The translations under genes and the position numbers were made by a program. From assembly GCA_037974665.1 (NCBI GenBank), contig CM075780.1, forward strand, positions 4,188,501-4,252,500: a DNA stretch of 64,000 nt, in the 5' to 3' direction. Positions 23,899 through 35,920 of the stretch are shown here, piece after piece. Origin of the DNA: Ehretia macrophylla (Eukaryota > Streptophyta > Magnoliopsida > Boraginales > Ehretiaceae). The notes under the pieces were generated by a model. That model ran no database searches. It was not told the origin of the DNA and saw only the letters and a list, made by a program, of their open reading frames with translations. The stretch's first letter is position 1. Each line of letters begins with the position of its first letter.

Positions 23899-24431
23899 GG
23901 TTAGGGTTGCCAAGATACTCCACCAAATCTCTAATACTGAATCACACGGAACATTGGGCAAGACAACTTCGCTTCACGTAGAGGCTGGGCACGTAAACCG
24001 AGGGCGTAGGGTTTGTGACCAGGTCTCCGTCGCTCCGGTGCCTAAAACTTTTGATCCGTAAGGAGTTACGCGGCGCACAGCATGCCGTTACAAAGCTCTC
24101 TAAGATCTCTACGACGGGGGCAGCCAGCATGCTCGCTGTGCCGATTTTTGGAGCCCAAAATCGAACGTTTTCATCAGTTTATGGCCACTTTTCTTCTATT
24201 GCTCTGTTTTTCCATCCCGGATCGTACGACGTGAACTGTTAAAAGGACGACAACCTGACTCGTCGGACATCAGAGGGCCCTACATCGTGTCGATATCACG
24301 TCTTGCAAGCATGCTGCGTTGTTGAAGCAGATGGGTTGTCGTTAAGCCCATTGAGACTTTTGAATGGGCCATCACTCTAGGCTGGGAATGTGAACAGTTA
24401 ACACGTAAAGAAATTGTGCCCTCAACATGAC

Positions 24432-24550
24432 GGGTGCGATCATAGCAGTACTAATGCACCGGATCCTATCAGAACTCTGAAGTTAAGCGTGGTTGGGCGA
24501 GAGTAGTACTAGGATGGGTAACCCCCTGGAAAATCCTCGTGTTGCACCCC
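24432..24550 (+). rRNA. 5S rRNA copy 28
   Basis: Like the copy at 19057 (C14G, C18T, C36T, C47T, C61G, G89A, G99A, G102A) but with a normal GTAGTACTAGG. Confidence 0.92.
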
Positions 24551-25053
24551 CTTTTCAATTTTTTTTGCCCTGGTTAGGGTTGCCATGAAACTTTATCCAC
24601 CAAAGCTCTATTACTGAATCCCACGGGACATTGGGCAAGACAACTTCGCTTCACATAGAGGCTGGGCCCGTAAAACGAGGGCGTAGGGTTTGTGACGAGG
24701 TCTCCATCGCTCCGGTGCCCATAACTTTTGATCCGTAAGGTGTTACGCGACGCGCAGCATACCGTTGCAAACCTCTCTGAGATCTCTACGACGGGGGCAG
24801 CCAGCTTGCTCGCTGTGCCCATTTTTGGAGCCTTAAATTGAACGTTTTCATCAGTTTCAGGCCAGTTTTCTTCTTTAGCTCTGTTTTTTCGTCACAGATC
24901 ATACGTCGTGAACTGTTAAAAAGACAACAACCTTACTCGCGGGACATCAGAGTGCCCTACTATGTGTCGATATCACGTCTTGCAAACATGCTGCGTTGTT
25001 GAAGCGGATGGGTTGTCGTTAAGCCCATGGGGCCTTTTGAATGGGCCATCTCT

Positions 25054-25095
25054 CTAGGATGGGTAACCCCCTGGGAAATCCTCGTGTTGCACCCC
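25054..25095 (+). pseudogene. 5S rRNA copy 29, 3' fragment only
   Basis: Only CTAGGATGGGTAACC to GCACCCC remains (consensus 78-119). It is fused to upstream spacer ending CCATCTCTCTAGG. CTAGG is common to both parents of the junction, which points to a microhomology deletion or crossover that removed the external promoter, box A and the intermediate element. Confidence 0.92.
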
Positions 25096-25653
25096 CTTTT
25101 CAATTTTTTTTGCCCTGGTTACGGTTGCCATGAAACTTTATCCACCAAATCTCTATTACTGAATCCCACGGAACATTGGGCAAGACAACTTCGCTTCACA
25201 TAGAGGCTGGGCCCGTAAAACGAGGGCGTAGGGTTTGTGACCAGGTCTCCGTCACTCCGGTGCCCATAACTTTTGATCCGTAAGTTGTTACGCGACGCAC
25301 AGCATACCGTTGCAAATCTCTCTGAGATCTCTACGACGGGGGCAGCCAGCTTGCTCGCTGTGCCCATTTTTGGAGCCCAAAATTGAACATTTTCATCAGT
25401 TTCAGGCCAGTTTTCTTCTTTAGCTCTGTTTTTTCGTGACGGATCATACGTCGTGAACTGTTAAAAAGACAACAACCTTACTCGCGGGACATCAGAGTGC
25501 CCTACTATGTGTCGATATCACGTCTTGCAAACATGCTGCGTTGTTGAAGCGGATGGGTTGTCGTTAAGCCCATGGGGCCTTTTGAATGGGCCATCTCTCT
25601 AGGTTGGGACTGTGAACAGATAACACATAAAGGAATTGTGCCCTCAACATGAT

Positions 25654-25772
25654 AAGTGTGATCATACCAGCACTAAAGCACCGGATCCCATCAGAACTTC
25701 GAAGTTAAGCGTGCTTGGGCGAGTGTAGTACTCGGATGGGTGACCCCCTACGAAGTCCTCGTGTTGCACCCC
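25654..25772 (+). rRNA. 5S rRNA copy 30
   Basis: Start AAGTGTG; T24A, C46T, A71T, A80C (CTCGGATGGG in box C) and CCCTACGAAG. Same family as 19734. Confidence 0.9.
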
Positions 25773-26330
25773 CTTTTAAAATTTTTTTGCCCTGGTTAGG
25801 GATGCCAAGATACTTTATCCACCAAATCTCTATTACTGAATCCCGCGGAACAATGGGCAAGACAACTTCGCTTCACGTAGAGGCTGGGCCCGCAAACCGA
25901 GGGCGTAGGATTTGTGCCCAGGTCTCCGTCGCTCCGGTGCCCATAACTTTTGATCCGTAAGGAGTTACGCGACGCACAACATACCGTTGCAAATCTCTCT
26001 GAGATCTCTACGACGGGGGCAGCCAGCTTGCTCTCTATGCCCATTTTTGGAGCCCAAAATTGAACGTTTTCATCAGTTTCAGGCCAGTTTTCTTCTTTTG
26101 CTCTGTTTTTCCATCTAGGAGCATAGGTCGTGAACTGTTAAAAGGACAACAACCTTACTCGCGGGACATCAGAGGGCCCTACTATGTGTCAATATCACGT
26201 CTTGCAAACATGCTGCGTTGTTGAAGCGGATGGGTTGTCATTAAGCCCATGGAGCCTTTTGAATGGGCCATCTCTCTAGGCTGGGACTGTGAACAGATAA
26301 CACATAATGGAATTGTGCTCTCAACATGAC

Positions 26331-26450
26331 GAGTACGATCATACAAGCACTAATGCACCGGATCCCATCAGAACTTCGAAGTTAAGCATGCTTGGGCGAG
26401 TGTAGTACTAGGATGGGTGACCCCCTACGAAGTCCTCGTGTTGCAACCCC
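26331..26450 (+). rRNA. 5S rRNA copy 31
   Basis: Start GAGTACG; C15A, C46T, G58A, A71T, CCCTACG, and an added A in TTGCAACCCC. Same family as 20411. Confidence 0.9.
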
Positions 26451-27006
26451 TTTTAAATTTTTTTTGCCCTGGTTAGGGATGCCAAGATACTTTATCCACC
26501 AAATCTCTATTACTGAATCCCACGGAACATTGGGCAAGACAACTTCGCTTCACGTAGAGGCTGCGCCCGTAAACCGAGGGTGTAGGGTTTATGACTAGGT
26601 CTCCGTCGCTCAAGTGCCTATAACTTTTGATCCGTAAGGAGTTACGCGGCACACAGCATGCCGTTGCAAAGCTCTCTAAGAGCTCTACGACGGGGGCAAC
26701 CAGCATGCTCGTTGTGCCCTTTTTGGACCCAAAAATCGAACGTTTTCATCAGTTTTTGGCCACTTTTCTTCTTTTGCTATGTTTTTCCGTCTCGGATCGT
26801 ACGTCGTGAACTGTTAAAAGGACGACAAGCTGACTCGCGGGACATCAGAGGGCCCTACAACGTGTCGATATCACGTCTCGCAAGCATGCTGCGTTGCTGA
26901 AGCGGATTGGTTGTTGTTAAGCCCATTGGGCCTTCTATATGGGCCATCTCTCTACGCTGGGAATGTGAACAGTTAACACGTAAAGAAATTGTGCCCTCAA
27001 CATGAT

Positions 27007-27125
27007 GGGTGTGATCATACCAGTACTAATGCACCGGATTCCATCAGAACTCCGAAGTTCAGCGTGCTTGGGCGAGAGTAGTACTAGGATGGGTGACCCC
27101 CTAGGAAGTCCTCGTGTTGCACCCC
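27007..27125 (+). rRNA. 5S rRNA copy 32
   Basis: Same changes as the copy at 21086 (C6T, C18T, C34T, A54C, G97A). Confidence 0.93.
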
Positions 27126-27683
27126 CTTTTCAATTTTTTTTGCCCTTGTTAGGGTTGTCAAGATACTTTATCCACCAAATCTCTATTACTGAATCCCACG
27201 GAACATTGGGCAAGACAACATCACTTCACGTAGAGGCTGGGCCTGCAAACCGAGGGCGTAGGGTTTGTGACCAGGTCTCCGTTGCTCCGGTGCCCATAAC
27301 TTTTGATCCGTTAGGAGTTACCCGGCGCAAAGCATACCGTTGCATAGCTCTCTGAGAGCTCTACAACGGGTGCAGCCAGCTTGCTCGCTGTGCCCGTTTT
27401 TGGATCCCAAAATTGAACATTTTCCTCAGTTTCAGGCCACTTTTCTTCTTTTGCTCTATTTTTCCGTCCCGGATCATACGTCGTGAATTGTTAAAAGGAC
27501 GACAACCTTACTCGCGGGACATCAGAGGGCCCTACAACGTGTCGATATCACGTCTTGCGAGGATGCTGCGTTATTAAAGCTGATGGGATGTTGTTAAGCC
27601 CATTGGGCCTTTTAAATAGGCCATCTCTCTAGGCCGGGACTGTGAACTGTTAACACATAAAGGAATTGTGCCCTCAACATGAC

Positions 27684-27802
27684 GGGTGCGATCATACCAG
27701 CAATAATGCACCGGATCCCATTAGAACTCCGAAGTTAAGCGTGCTTGGGCGAGGGTAGTACTAGGATGGGTGACCCCCTGGGAAGTCCTCGTGTTGTACC
27801 CC
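27684..27802 (+). rRNA. 5S rRNA copy 33
   Basis: C20A, C39T, A71G and C114T; boxes A and C intact. Confidence 0.94.
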
Positions 27803-28360
27803 CTTTTCAATTTTTTTTGCCCTGGTTAGGGTTGGCAAGATACTTTATCCACCATATCTCAATTACTGAATCCCATGGAACATTGGGCAAGACAACTTCG
27901 CTTCACGTAAAGGCTGGGACCGCAAACCGAGGGTGTAGGGTTTGTGACCAGGTCTCCGTCGCTCCGGTGCCCATAACATTTGATCCGTAAGGAGTTACGT
28001 GGCGCATAGCATACCGTTGCAAAGCTCTCTGAGAGCTCTATGATGGTGGTAGCCAGCATGCTCGCTGTGCCCGTCTTTGGAGCCCAAAATCGAACGTTTT
28101 CGTCTGTTTCATGCCATATTTCTTCTTTTTCTCTGTTTTTCCGTCCCGGATCGTACGTCGTGAATTGTTAAAAGGATGACAACCTGACTTGCGGAACATC
28201 AGAGGGCCCTACAACGTGTCGATATCACGTCTTGCAAGCATGTTGCGTTTTTGAAGCGGATGGGTTGTCGTTAAGCCTATTGGGCCTTTTGAATGAGACA
28301 TCTCTCCAAGCTGGGATTGTGAATAGTTAACACGTAAAGAAATTGTTCCCTCAACATGAC

Positions 28361-28479
28361 GGGTGCGATCATACCAGTACTAATTCACCGAATCCCATCA
28401 GAACTCTGAAGTTAAGAGTGCTTATGCGAGAGTAGTACTAGGATGGGTGACCCTTGGAAAGTCCTCGTGTTGCAACCCC
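28361..28479 (+). rRNA. 5S rRNA copy 34
   Basis: As 22440 but with a normal GCGATC start and ACTCTGAAG; it keeps C57A, CTTATGCG, the lost C and TTGCAACCCC. Confidence 0.9.
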
Positions 28480-29036
28480 TTTTCAATTTTTTTTGCTCTG
28501 GTTAGGGTTGCCAAGATACTTTATCCACCAAAACTCTATTACTGAATCCCACAGAACATTGGGCAAGACAAATTCGCTTCACGTCGAGGCTGGGCCCGCA
28601 AACCGAGGGCGTTGGGTTTGTGACCAGGTCTCTGTCGCTCTGGTGCCCATAACTTTTGATCCGTAAGGAGTTACGCGGCGCACAGCATACCGTTGCAAAG
28701 CTCTCTGAGAGCTCTAAGACGGGGGCAGCTAGCATGCTCGCTGTGCCCGTTTTTAGAGCCCAAAATCGAACGTTTTCATCAGTTTCAGACCACTTTTCTT
28801 CTTTTGCTCTGTTTTTTCGTCCCGAACCATACGTCGTGAACTATTAAAAGGACGACAACCTGACTCGCGGGACATCAGAGGGCCCTACAACGTGTCGATA
28901 TCACGTCTTGCAAGCATGCTGCGTTGTTGAAGCGGATGGGTTGTCGTTAAGCCCATTGGGCCTTTTGAATGGGCCATCTCTCTAGGCTGGGACTGTGAAC
29001 AGTTAACAAAAAAAGGAATTATGCCCTCAACATGAC

Positions 29037-29155
29037 GGGTGCGATCATAAAAGCCCTAATGCACCGGATCCCATCAGAACTCCGAAGTTCAGCGTGCTTG
29101 GGCGAGACTAGTACAAGGATGGGTGACCCCCTGGGAAGTCCTCGTGTTGCACCCC
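29037..29155 (+). rRNA. 5S rRNA copy 35
   Basis: C14A, C15A, A19C, A54C (box A), G72C and T79A. Its upstream TATA position reads AACAAAAAAAGG. Confidence 0.92.
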
Positions 29156-29707
29156 CTTTTAAATTTTTTTTGCTCTGGTTAGGGTTGCCAAGATACTTTA
29201 TCCACCAAATCTCTATATCAGAATCCCACAGAACATTGGGCAAGACAACTTCGCTTCACGTAGAGGATGGGCCCGTATACCGAGGGCATAGGGTTTGTGA
29301 CCAGGTCTCCGTCGCTCCGGTGCCCATAACTTTTGATCCGTAAGGTGTTACGCGGCGCACAACATACTGTTGCAAAGCTCTCTGAGAGCTCTACAACGGG
29401 GACAGCCAGCTCGCTTACTGTGCCCATTTTTGGAGCCCAAAATCGAATGTTTTAATCAGTTTCAGGCCACTTTTCTTCTTTTGCTCTGTTTTTTTGACCC
29501 GGATCACACGTCGTGAACTGTTAAAAGGATGACAACATGACTCGCGAGACATCAGAAGGCCCTACAACGTGTCAAAATCACGTCTTGCGAGGCATTGTTG
29601 AAGCTGATCGGTTGTCGTTAAGCCCATTGGGCCTTTTGAATGGGCCATCTCTCTAGGCTGGGACTGTGAACTGTTAACACATATAGGAATCGTGCCCTCA
29701 ACATGAT

Positions 29708-29826
29708 GGGTGCGATCATACCAGCATTAATGCACCGGATCCCTTCAGAACTTCGAAGTTAAGCGTGCTTGGGCGAGAGTAGTACTAGGATGGGTGAACC
29801 CCTGGGAAGTCCTCGTGTTGCACCCC
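29708..29826 (+). rRNA. 5S rRNA copy 36
   Basis: C20T, A37T, C46T and C91A; boxes A and C intact; -1 base is T. Confidence 0.94.
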
Positions 29827-30384
29827 ATTTTCAAATTTTTTTGCCCTGGTTAGGGTTACCAACATACTTTATCCACCAAATCTCTATTACTGAATCCCGC
29901 GGAACATTGGGCAAGACAACTTCGTTTCAAGTAGAGGGTGGGCCAGAAAATTGAGGGCATAGGGTTTCTGACCAGGTCTCCGTCGCTCCGGTGCCAATTA
30001 CTTTTGATCCGTAAGGAGTTACGCGATGCACAACATACCGTTGCAAAGCTCTCTGAGAGCTCTACGATGGGGGCAGCCAGCATGCTCGCTGTGCCTACTT
30101 TTGAAGCACAAAATCGAACGTTTTCATCATTTTCAGGCCACTTTTCTTCATTTGCTCTATTTTTTTGTCCCGGATCATACGTCGTGAACTGTTAAAAGGA
30201 CGACAACCTGACTCGCGGGACATCAGAGGGCCCTAAAATGTGTCGATATCACGTCTTGCAAGCATGCTGCGTTGTTGAAGCGGATGGGTTGTCGTTAAGC
30301 CCATTGGGCCTTTTGAATGGGCCATCACTCTACGCTGGGAATGTGAACAGTTAACACGTAACGAAATTGTGCCCTCAACATGAC

Positions 30385-30503
30385 AGGTGTAATCATACCA
30401 GCACTAATGCACCGGATCCCATCAGAACTCCGAAGTTAAGCATGCTTGGGCGAGAGTAGTACTAGGATGGGTGACCCCCTGGGAAGTCTTCGTGTTGCAC
30501 TCC
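30385..30503 (+). rRNA. 5S rRNA copy 37
   Basis: Start AGGTGTAATC; G58A in box A, C105T and C117T. Confidence 0.93.
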
Positions 30504-31061
30504 CTTTTCAATTTTTTTTGCCCTGGTTAGGGTTGCCAAGATACTCTATCCACCAAATCTCTATTACTGAATCCCACGGAACATTGGGCAAGACAACTTC
30601 GCTTCACGTAGAGGCTGGGCCCGCAAACCGTGGGCGTAGGGTTTGTTACCAGGTCTCCGTCACTCCGGTGACCATAACTTTTGATTCTTAAGGAGTTACG
30701 CGTCGCACAGCATACCGTTGCAAATCTCTTTAAGAGCTCTATGATGGGGGCAGCCAGCATGCTCGCTGTGCCCATTTTTGGAGCCCAAAATCGAATGTTT
30801 TCATCAATTTCAGGCCACATTTCTTCTTTTGCTCTGTTTTTCCATCGCAGATCGTACGTCGTGAACTGTTAAAAGGATGACAACCGGACTCGCGGGACAT
30901 CAGAGGGCCCTACAACGTGTCGATATCACGTCTTGCAAACATTCTGCGTTGTTGAAGCGGATGCGTTGTCGTTAAGGCCATTAGGCCTTTTGAATGGGCC
31001 ACCTTTCTAGGCTGGGGCTGTGAACAGTTAACACATAAAGGAATTGTGCCCTCAACATGAC

Positions 31062-31185
31062 GGGTGCGATAATACCAGCAATAATGCACCGGATCCCATC
31101 AGAGCTCCGAAGTTAAGCGTGCTTGGGCGAGAGTAGTACTAGGATATGATGGGTGACCCCCTGGGAAGTCCTCGTGTTGCACCCT
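31062..31185 (+). rRNA. 5S rRNA copy 38 with 5-bp insertion in box C
   Basis: Box C reads AGGATATGATGGGTGA: five extra bases inside AGGATGGG. Also C10A, C20A and A43G. The insertion should disturb TFIIIA contact and the RNA helix, so a pseudogene is likely. Confidence 0.9.
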
Positions 31186-31743
31186 CTTTTCAATTTTTTT
31201 TGCCCAGGTTAGGGTTGCCATAATACTTTATCCACCATATCTCTATTACTGAATCCCACGGAACATTGGGCAAGACAACTTCGCTTCATGTAGAGGCTGG
31301 GACCGCAAACCGAGGGCGTAGGGTTTGTGACCATGTCTCCGTTGCTCCGGTGCCCATAACATTTGATCCGTAAGGAGTTACGCGGCGCATAGCATACCGT
31401 TGCAAAGCTCTCTGACAGCTCTATGACGGAGGCAGCCAGCATGCTCGCTGTGCCCGTCTTTGGAGCCCAAAATCGAACGTTTTCATTAGTTTCAGGCAAC
31501 TTTTCTTCTTTTGCTCTATTTTTCCGTCCCGGATCGTACGTCTTGAACTGTTAAAAGGATGACAACCTGACTCGCGGGACATCAGATGTCCCTACATCGT
31601 GTCGATATCACGTCTTGCAAGCATGTTGCGTTGTTGAAGCGGATGGGTTGTCCTTAAGCCCATTGGTCCTTTTGAATGGTCCATCTCTCAAGGCTGGGAC
31701 TGTGAACAATTAACACATAAAGGAATTGTGCCCTCAACATGAT

Positions 31744-31863
31744 GGGTGCGATCATACCAGAACTAATGCACCAGATCCCATCAGAACTCCGAAGTTAAGC
31801 GTGCTTGGGCGAGAGTAGTACTAGGATGGGTGACCCCACTGGGAAGTCCACGTGTTGCACCCC
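31744..31863 (+). rRNA. 5S rRNA copy 39
   Basis: C18A, G30A, T106A and one extra A (GACCCCACTGG); -1 base is T. Its spacer is split by the cassette that begins at about 32370. Confidence 0.93.
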
Positions 31864-32011
31864 CTTTTAAATTTTTCTTTTCTTTGGTTAGGGTTTCCAA
31901 AATACTTTATCCACCAAATCTCTAATACTAAATCCCACAGAACATTGGGCAAGACAACTTTGCGTCACGTAGAGGCTGGGCCCGTAAACCGAGGGCGTAG
32001 GGTTTATGACC

Positions 32012-32370
32012 TGGACCCCGTGGCTCCGGTGCCCTTAACTTTTGATCCGTAAGGAGTTACGCAGTGCACAACATACCGTTGCAAAGCTCTCTGAGAGCTC
32101 TACAATGGGGGCAGCCAGCTTGCTCGCTTTGCCCATTTTTGGAGCCCAAAATTGAAAGTTTTCATCAGTTTCAGACCACTTTTCTTCTTTTGCTAGGTTT
32201 TTCCGTCCCGGATCCTATATCGTGAACTGTTAAAAGGACGACAACATGACTCGTTGGACATCAGAGGGCCCTACAACCTGTCGATATCACGTCTTGGAAG
32301 CATGCTGCGTTGTTGAAGCAGATGGGTTGTCGTTAAGCCCATTGGGCCTTTTGAATGGGCCATCTCTCTA
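32012..32370 (+). repeat. Half-spacer duplicated on the left of the inserted cassette
   Basis: Carries rare marks (GACCTGGACCCCG, CCCTTAACTTTTG, GCTAGGTTTTTCC, CCTATATCGTGAAC, ACAACCTGTCG) found again only at 34039-34395. Confidence 0.85.
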
Positions 32371-32422
32371 GGCTGGGACTGTGAACAGATAACACATAAA
32401 GGAATTGTGCCCTCAACATGAC

Positions 32423-32541
32423 GAGTGTGATCATACCAGCACTAAAGCACCGGATCCCATCAGAACTTCGAAGTTAAGCGTGCTTGGGCGAGTGTAGTAC
32501 TCGGATGGGTGACCCCCTACGAAGTCCTCGTGTTGCACCCC
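32423..32541 (+). rRNA. 5S rRNA copy 40
   Basis: Start GAGTGTG; T24A, C46T, A71T, A80C (box C) and CCCTACG. Same family as 19734 and 25654. Confidence 0.9.
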
Positions 32542-33099
32542 CTTTTAAATTTTTTTTGCCCTGGTTAAGGATGCCAAGATACTTTATGCACCAAATCTCT
32601 ATTACTGAATCCCGTGGAACAATGGGCAAGACAACTTCGCTTCACATAGAGGCTGGGCCCGCAAACCGAGGGCGTAGGATTTGTGCCCAGGTCTCCGTCG
32701 CTCCGGTGCCCATAACTTTTGATCCGTAAGGAGTTACGCGACGCACAGCATACCGTTGCAAATCTCTCTGAGATCTCTACGACGGGGGCAGCCAGCTTGC
32801 TCGCTGTGCCCATTTTTGGAGCCCAAAATTGAACGTTTTCATCAGTTTCAGGCCAGTTTTCTTCTTTTCCTCTGTTTTTCCATCTAGGAGCATAGGTCGT
32901 GAACTGTTAAAAGGACAACAACCTTACTCGCGGGACATCAGAGGGCCCTACTATGTGTCGATATCACGTCTTGCAAACATGCTGCGTTGTTGAAGCGGAT
33001 GGGTTGTCATTAAGCCCATGGAGCCTTTTGAATGGGCCATCTCTCTAGGCTAGGACTGTGAACAGATAACACATAATGGAATTGTGCCCTCAACATGAC

Positions 33100-33219
33100 G
33101 AGTGCGATCATACAAGCACTAATGCACCGGATCCCATCAGAACTTCGAAGTTAAGCGTGCTTGGGCGAGTGTAGTACTAGGATGGGTGACCCCCTACGAA
33201 GTCCTCGTGTTGCAACCCC
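33100..33219 (+). rRNA. 5S rRNA copy 41
   Basis: Start GAGTGCG; C15A, C46T, A71T, CCCTACG and TTGCAACCCC. Box A is intact, unlike its relatives at 20411 and 26331. Confidence 0.91.
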
Positions 33220-33775
33220 TTTTAAATTTTTTTTGCCCTGGTTAGGGATGCCAAGATACTTTATCCACCAAATCTCTATTACTGAATCCCACGAAACATT
33301 GGGCAAGACAACTTCGCTTCACGTAGAGGCTGCGCCCGTAAACCGAGGGTGTAGGGTTTATGACTAGGTCTCCGTCACTCAAGTGCCTATAACTTTTGAT
33401 CCGTAAGGAGTTACGCGGCGCACAGCATGCCATTGCAAAGCTCTCTAAGAGCTCTACGACGGGGGCAACCAGCATGCTCGCTGTGCCCTTTTTGGAGCCA
33501 AAAATCGAACGTTTTCATCAGTTTTTGGCCACTTTTCTTCTTTTGCTATGTTTTTCCGTCTCGGATCGTACGTCATGAACTGTTAAAAGGACGACAAGCT
33601 GACTCGCGGGAGATCAGAGGGCCCTACAACGTGTCGATATCACGTCTCTCAAGCATGCTGCGTTGCTGAAGCGGATTGGTTGTTGTTAAGCCCATCGGGC
33701 CTTCTGAATGGGCCATCTCTCTACGCTGGGAATGTGAACAGTTAACACATAAAGAAATTGTGCCCTCAACATGAT

Positions 33776-33894
33776 GGGTGTGATCATACCAGTACTAATG
33801 CATCGGATTCCATCAGAACTCCGAAGTTCAGCGTGCTTGGGCGAGAGTAGTACTAGGATGGGTGACCCCCTAGGAAGTCCTCGTGTTGCACCCC
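33776..33894 (+). rRNA. 5S rRNA copy 42
   Basis: C6T, C18T, C28T, C34T, A54C and G97A. The gene and first spacer half belong to the 21086/27007 type; the second half matches the unit at 31744. Confidence 0.92.
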
Positions 33895-34038
33895 CTTTTC
33901 ATTTTTTTTTCCCTTGTTAGGGTTGTCAAGATACTTTATCCACCAAATCTCTATTACTGAATCCCACGGAACATTGGGCAAGACAACATCACTTCACGTA
34001 GAGGCTGGGCTGCAAACCGAGGGCGTAGGGTTTGTGAC

Positions 34039-34395
34039 CTGGACCCCGTGGCTCCGGTGCCCTTAACTTTTGATCCGTAAGAGTTACGCAGTGCACAACA
34101 TACCGTTGCAAAGCTCTCTGAGAGCTCTACAACGGGGGCAGCCAGCTTGCTTGCTTTGCCCATTTTTGGAGCCCAAAATTGAAAGTTTTCATCAGTTTCA
34201 GACCACTTTTCTTCTTTTGCTAGGTTTTTCCGTCCCGGATCCTATATCGTGAACTGTTAAAAGGATGACAACATGACTCGTTGGACATCAGAGGGCCCTA
34301 CAACCTGTCGATATCACGTCTTGGAAGCATGCTGCGTTGTTGAAGCGGATGGGTTGTCGTTAAGCCCATTGGGCCTTTTGAATGGGCCATCTCTC
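34039..34395 (+). repeat. Half-spacer duplicated on the right of the inserted cassette
   Basis: Nearly the same as 32012-32370, with small differences such as a missing G in GTAAGAGTTACG. It forms the chimeric end of the unit at 33776. Confidence 0.85.
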
Positions 34396-34449
34396 TAAGC
34401 TGGGACTGTGAACAGTTAACACATAAAAGAATTGTGCCCACAACATGAT

Positions 34450-34567
34450 GGGTGCGATCATACCAGCACTAATGCACCAGATCCCATCAGAACTTCGAAG
34501 TTAAGTGTGCTTAGGCGAGAGTAGTACTAGGTGGGTGACCCCTAGGGAAGTCCTCGTGTTGCACCCC
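34450..34567 (+). rRNA. 5S rRNA copy 43
   Basis: G30A, C46T, C57T and CTTAGGCG in box A, and one base lost in box C (CTAGGTGGGTGA). Probably defective. Confidence 0.91.
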
Positions 34568-35124
34568 CTTTTCAATTTTTTTGTCCCTGGTTAGGGTTGC
34601 CAACATACTTTATCCACCATATCTCTATTACTGAATGGCACGGAACATTGGACAAGACAACTTCGCTTCACGTAGGGCTGGGACCGCAAACCGAGGGCGT
34701 AGGGTTTGTGACAAGGTCTCCGTCGGTCCGGTGCCCATAACATTTGATCCGTAAGGACTTACACAGCGCATAGCATACCGTTGCCAAGCTCTCTGAGAGC
34801 TCTATGATGGTGGCAGCCAGTATGCTCGTTGTGCCCATTTTTGGAGCCCAAAATTAAACATTTTCATCAGTTTCAGGCCACATTTCTTTTTTTGCTTTGT
34901 TTTTCCGTCCCGGATCGTACGTCGTCAATTGTTAAAAGGATGACAACCTGACTCGTGGGACATCAGATGGCCGTACGACGTGTTGATATCACGTCTTGCA
35001 AGCATGCTGCGTTGTTGAAGCAGATGGGTTGTCGTTAAGCCCATTGGGCCTTTTGAATGGGCCATCTCTCTAGGTTGGGATTCTGAACAGTTAACACCTA
35101 AAGAAATTGTGCCCTCAACATGAC

Positions 35125-35243
35125 GGGTGCGATCATACCAGTACTCATGCACCGGATCCCTTGAGAACTCTGAAGTTAAGAGTGCTTGGGCGAGAGTAGT
35201 ACTAGGATGGGTGACCCCCTGGGAAGTCCTCGTGTTGCTCCCC
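35125..35243 (+). rRNA. 5S rRNA copy 44
   Basis: C18T, A22C, CCCTTGAGAAC (A37T, C39G), C47T, C57A (box A) and A115T. Confidence 0.92.
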
Positions 35244-35801
35244 CTTTTCAATTTTTTTTGCCCTGGTTAGGGTTGCCAAGACACTTTATCCACCAAATCT
35301 CTATTACTGAATCTCAAAGAACATTGGGCAAGACAACTTCGCTTCATGTAGAGGCTGGGCCCGCAAACTGAGGGCGTAGAGTTTGTGACCAGGTCTCTGT
35401 CGCTCCGGTGCCCATAACTTTTGATCTGTAAGGAGTTACACGGTGCACAGCAAGCTGTTGCAAAGCTCTCTGAGAGCTCTACGACAGGGGCAGTCAGCTT
35501 GCTTGTTGTGCCCGTCTTTGGAGCCCAAAATCGAACGTTTTCATCAGTTTCAGGCCACTTTTCTTCTTTTGCTCTGTTTTTCCGTCCCGGATCATACGTC
35601 GTGAACTGTTAAAAGGACGACAACCTGACTCGCGGCACATCAAAGGGCCCTACAACGTGTCGATATCACGTCTTGCGAGGATGCTGTGTTGTTGAAGCTG
35701 ATGCGTTGTCGTTAAGCCCATTGGGCCTTTTGAATGGGCCATCTCTCTAGGCTAGGACTGTGAACCGTTAACACATATAGCAATTGTACCCTCAACATGA
35801 C

Positions 35802-35920
35802 GGGTGCGATCATACCAGTACTAATACACCGGATCCCATCAGAACTTCGAAGTTAATCATGCTTGGGCGAGAGTAGTACTAGGATGGGTGACCCCTTGGG
35901 AAGTCCTCGTGTTGCACCCC
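35802..35920 (+). rRNA. 5S rRNA copy 45
   Basis: C18T, G25A, C46T, G56T and G58A in box A (TTAATCATGC), and C95T. Confidence 0.92.

Larger units (their letters stand above)
23006..28980 (+). repeat. Multi-unit block B, second tandem copy of block A with an extra partial unit
   Basis: Follows block A directly and repeats its order of units. It differs by an extra 545-bp unit starting at 25054, which carries only the 3' end of a 5S gene and whose spacer resembles that of the unit at 24432. The match fades near 28980, where the unit end changes to GTTAACAAAAAAAGG. Confidence 0.82.
32370..34038 (+). repeat. Inserted three-unit cassette, third copy of the 19734/25654 cluster
   Basis: Units at 32423, 33100 and the first part of 33776 match 25654, 26331 and 27007 in order and in rare variants. 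Both ends change type in mid-spacer: AACAGATAACAC on the left and GTTTGTGACC then TGGACCCC on the right. The cassette is flanked by two copies of the same half-spacer. Confidence 0.83.
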
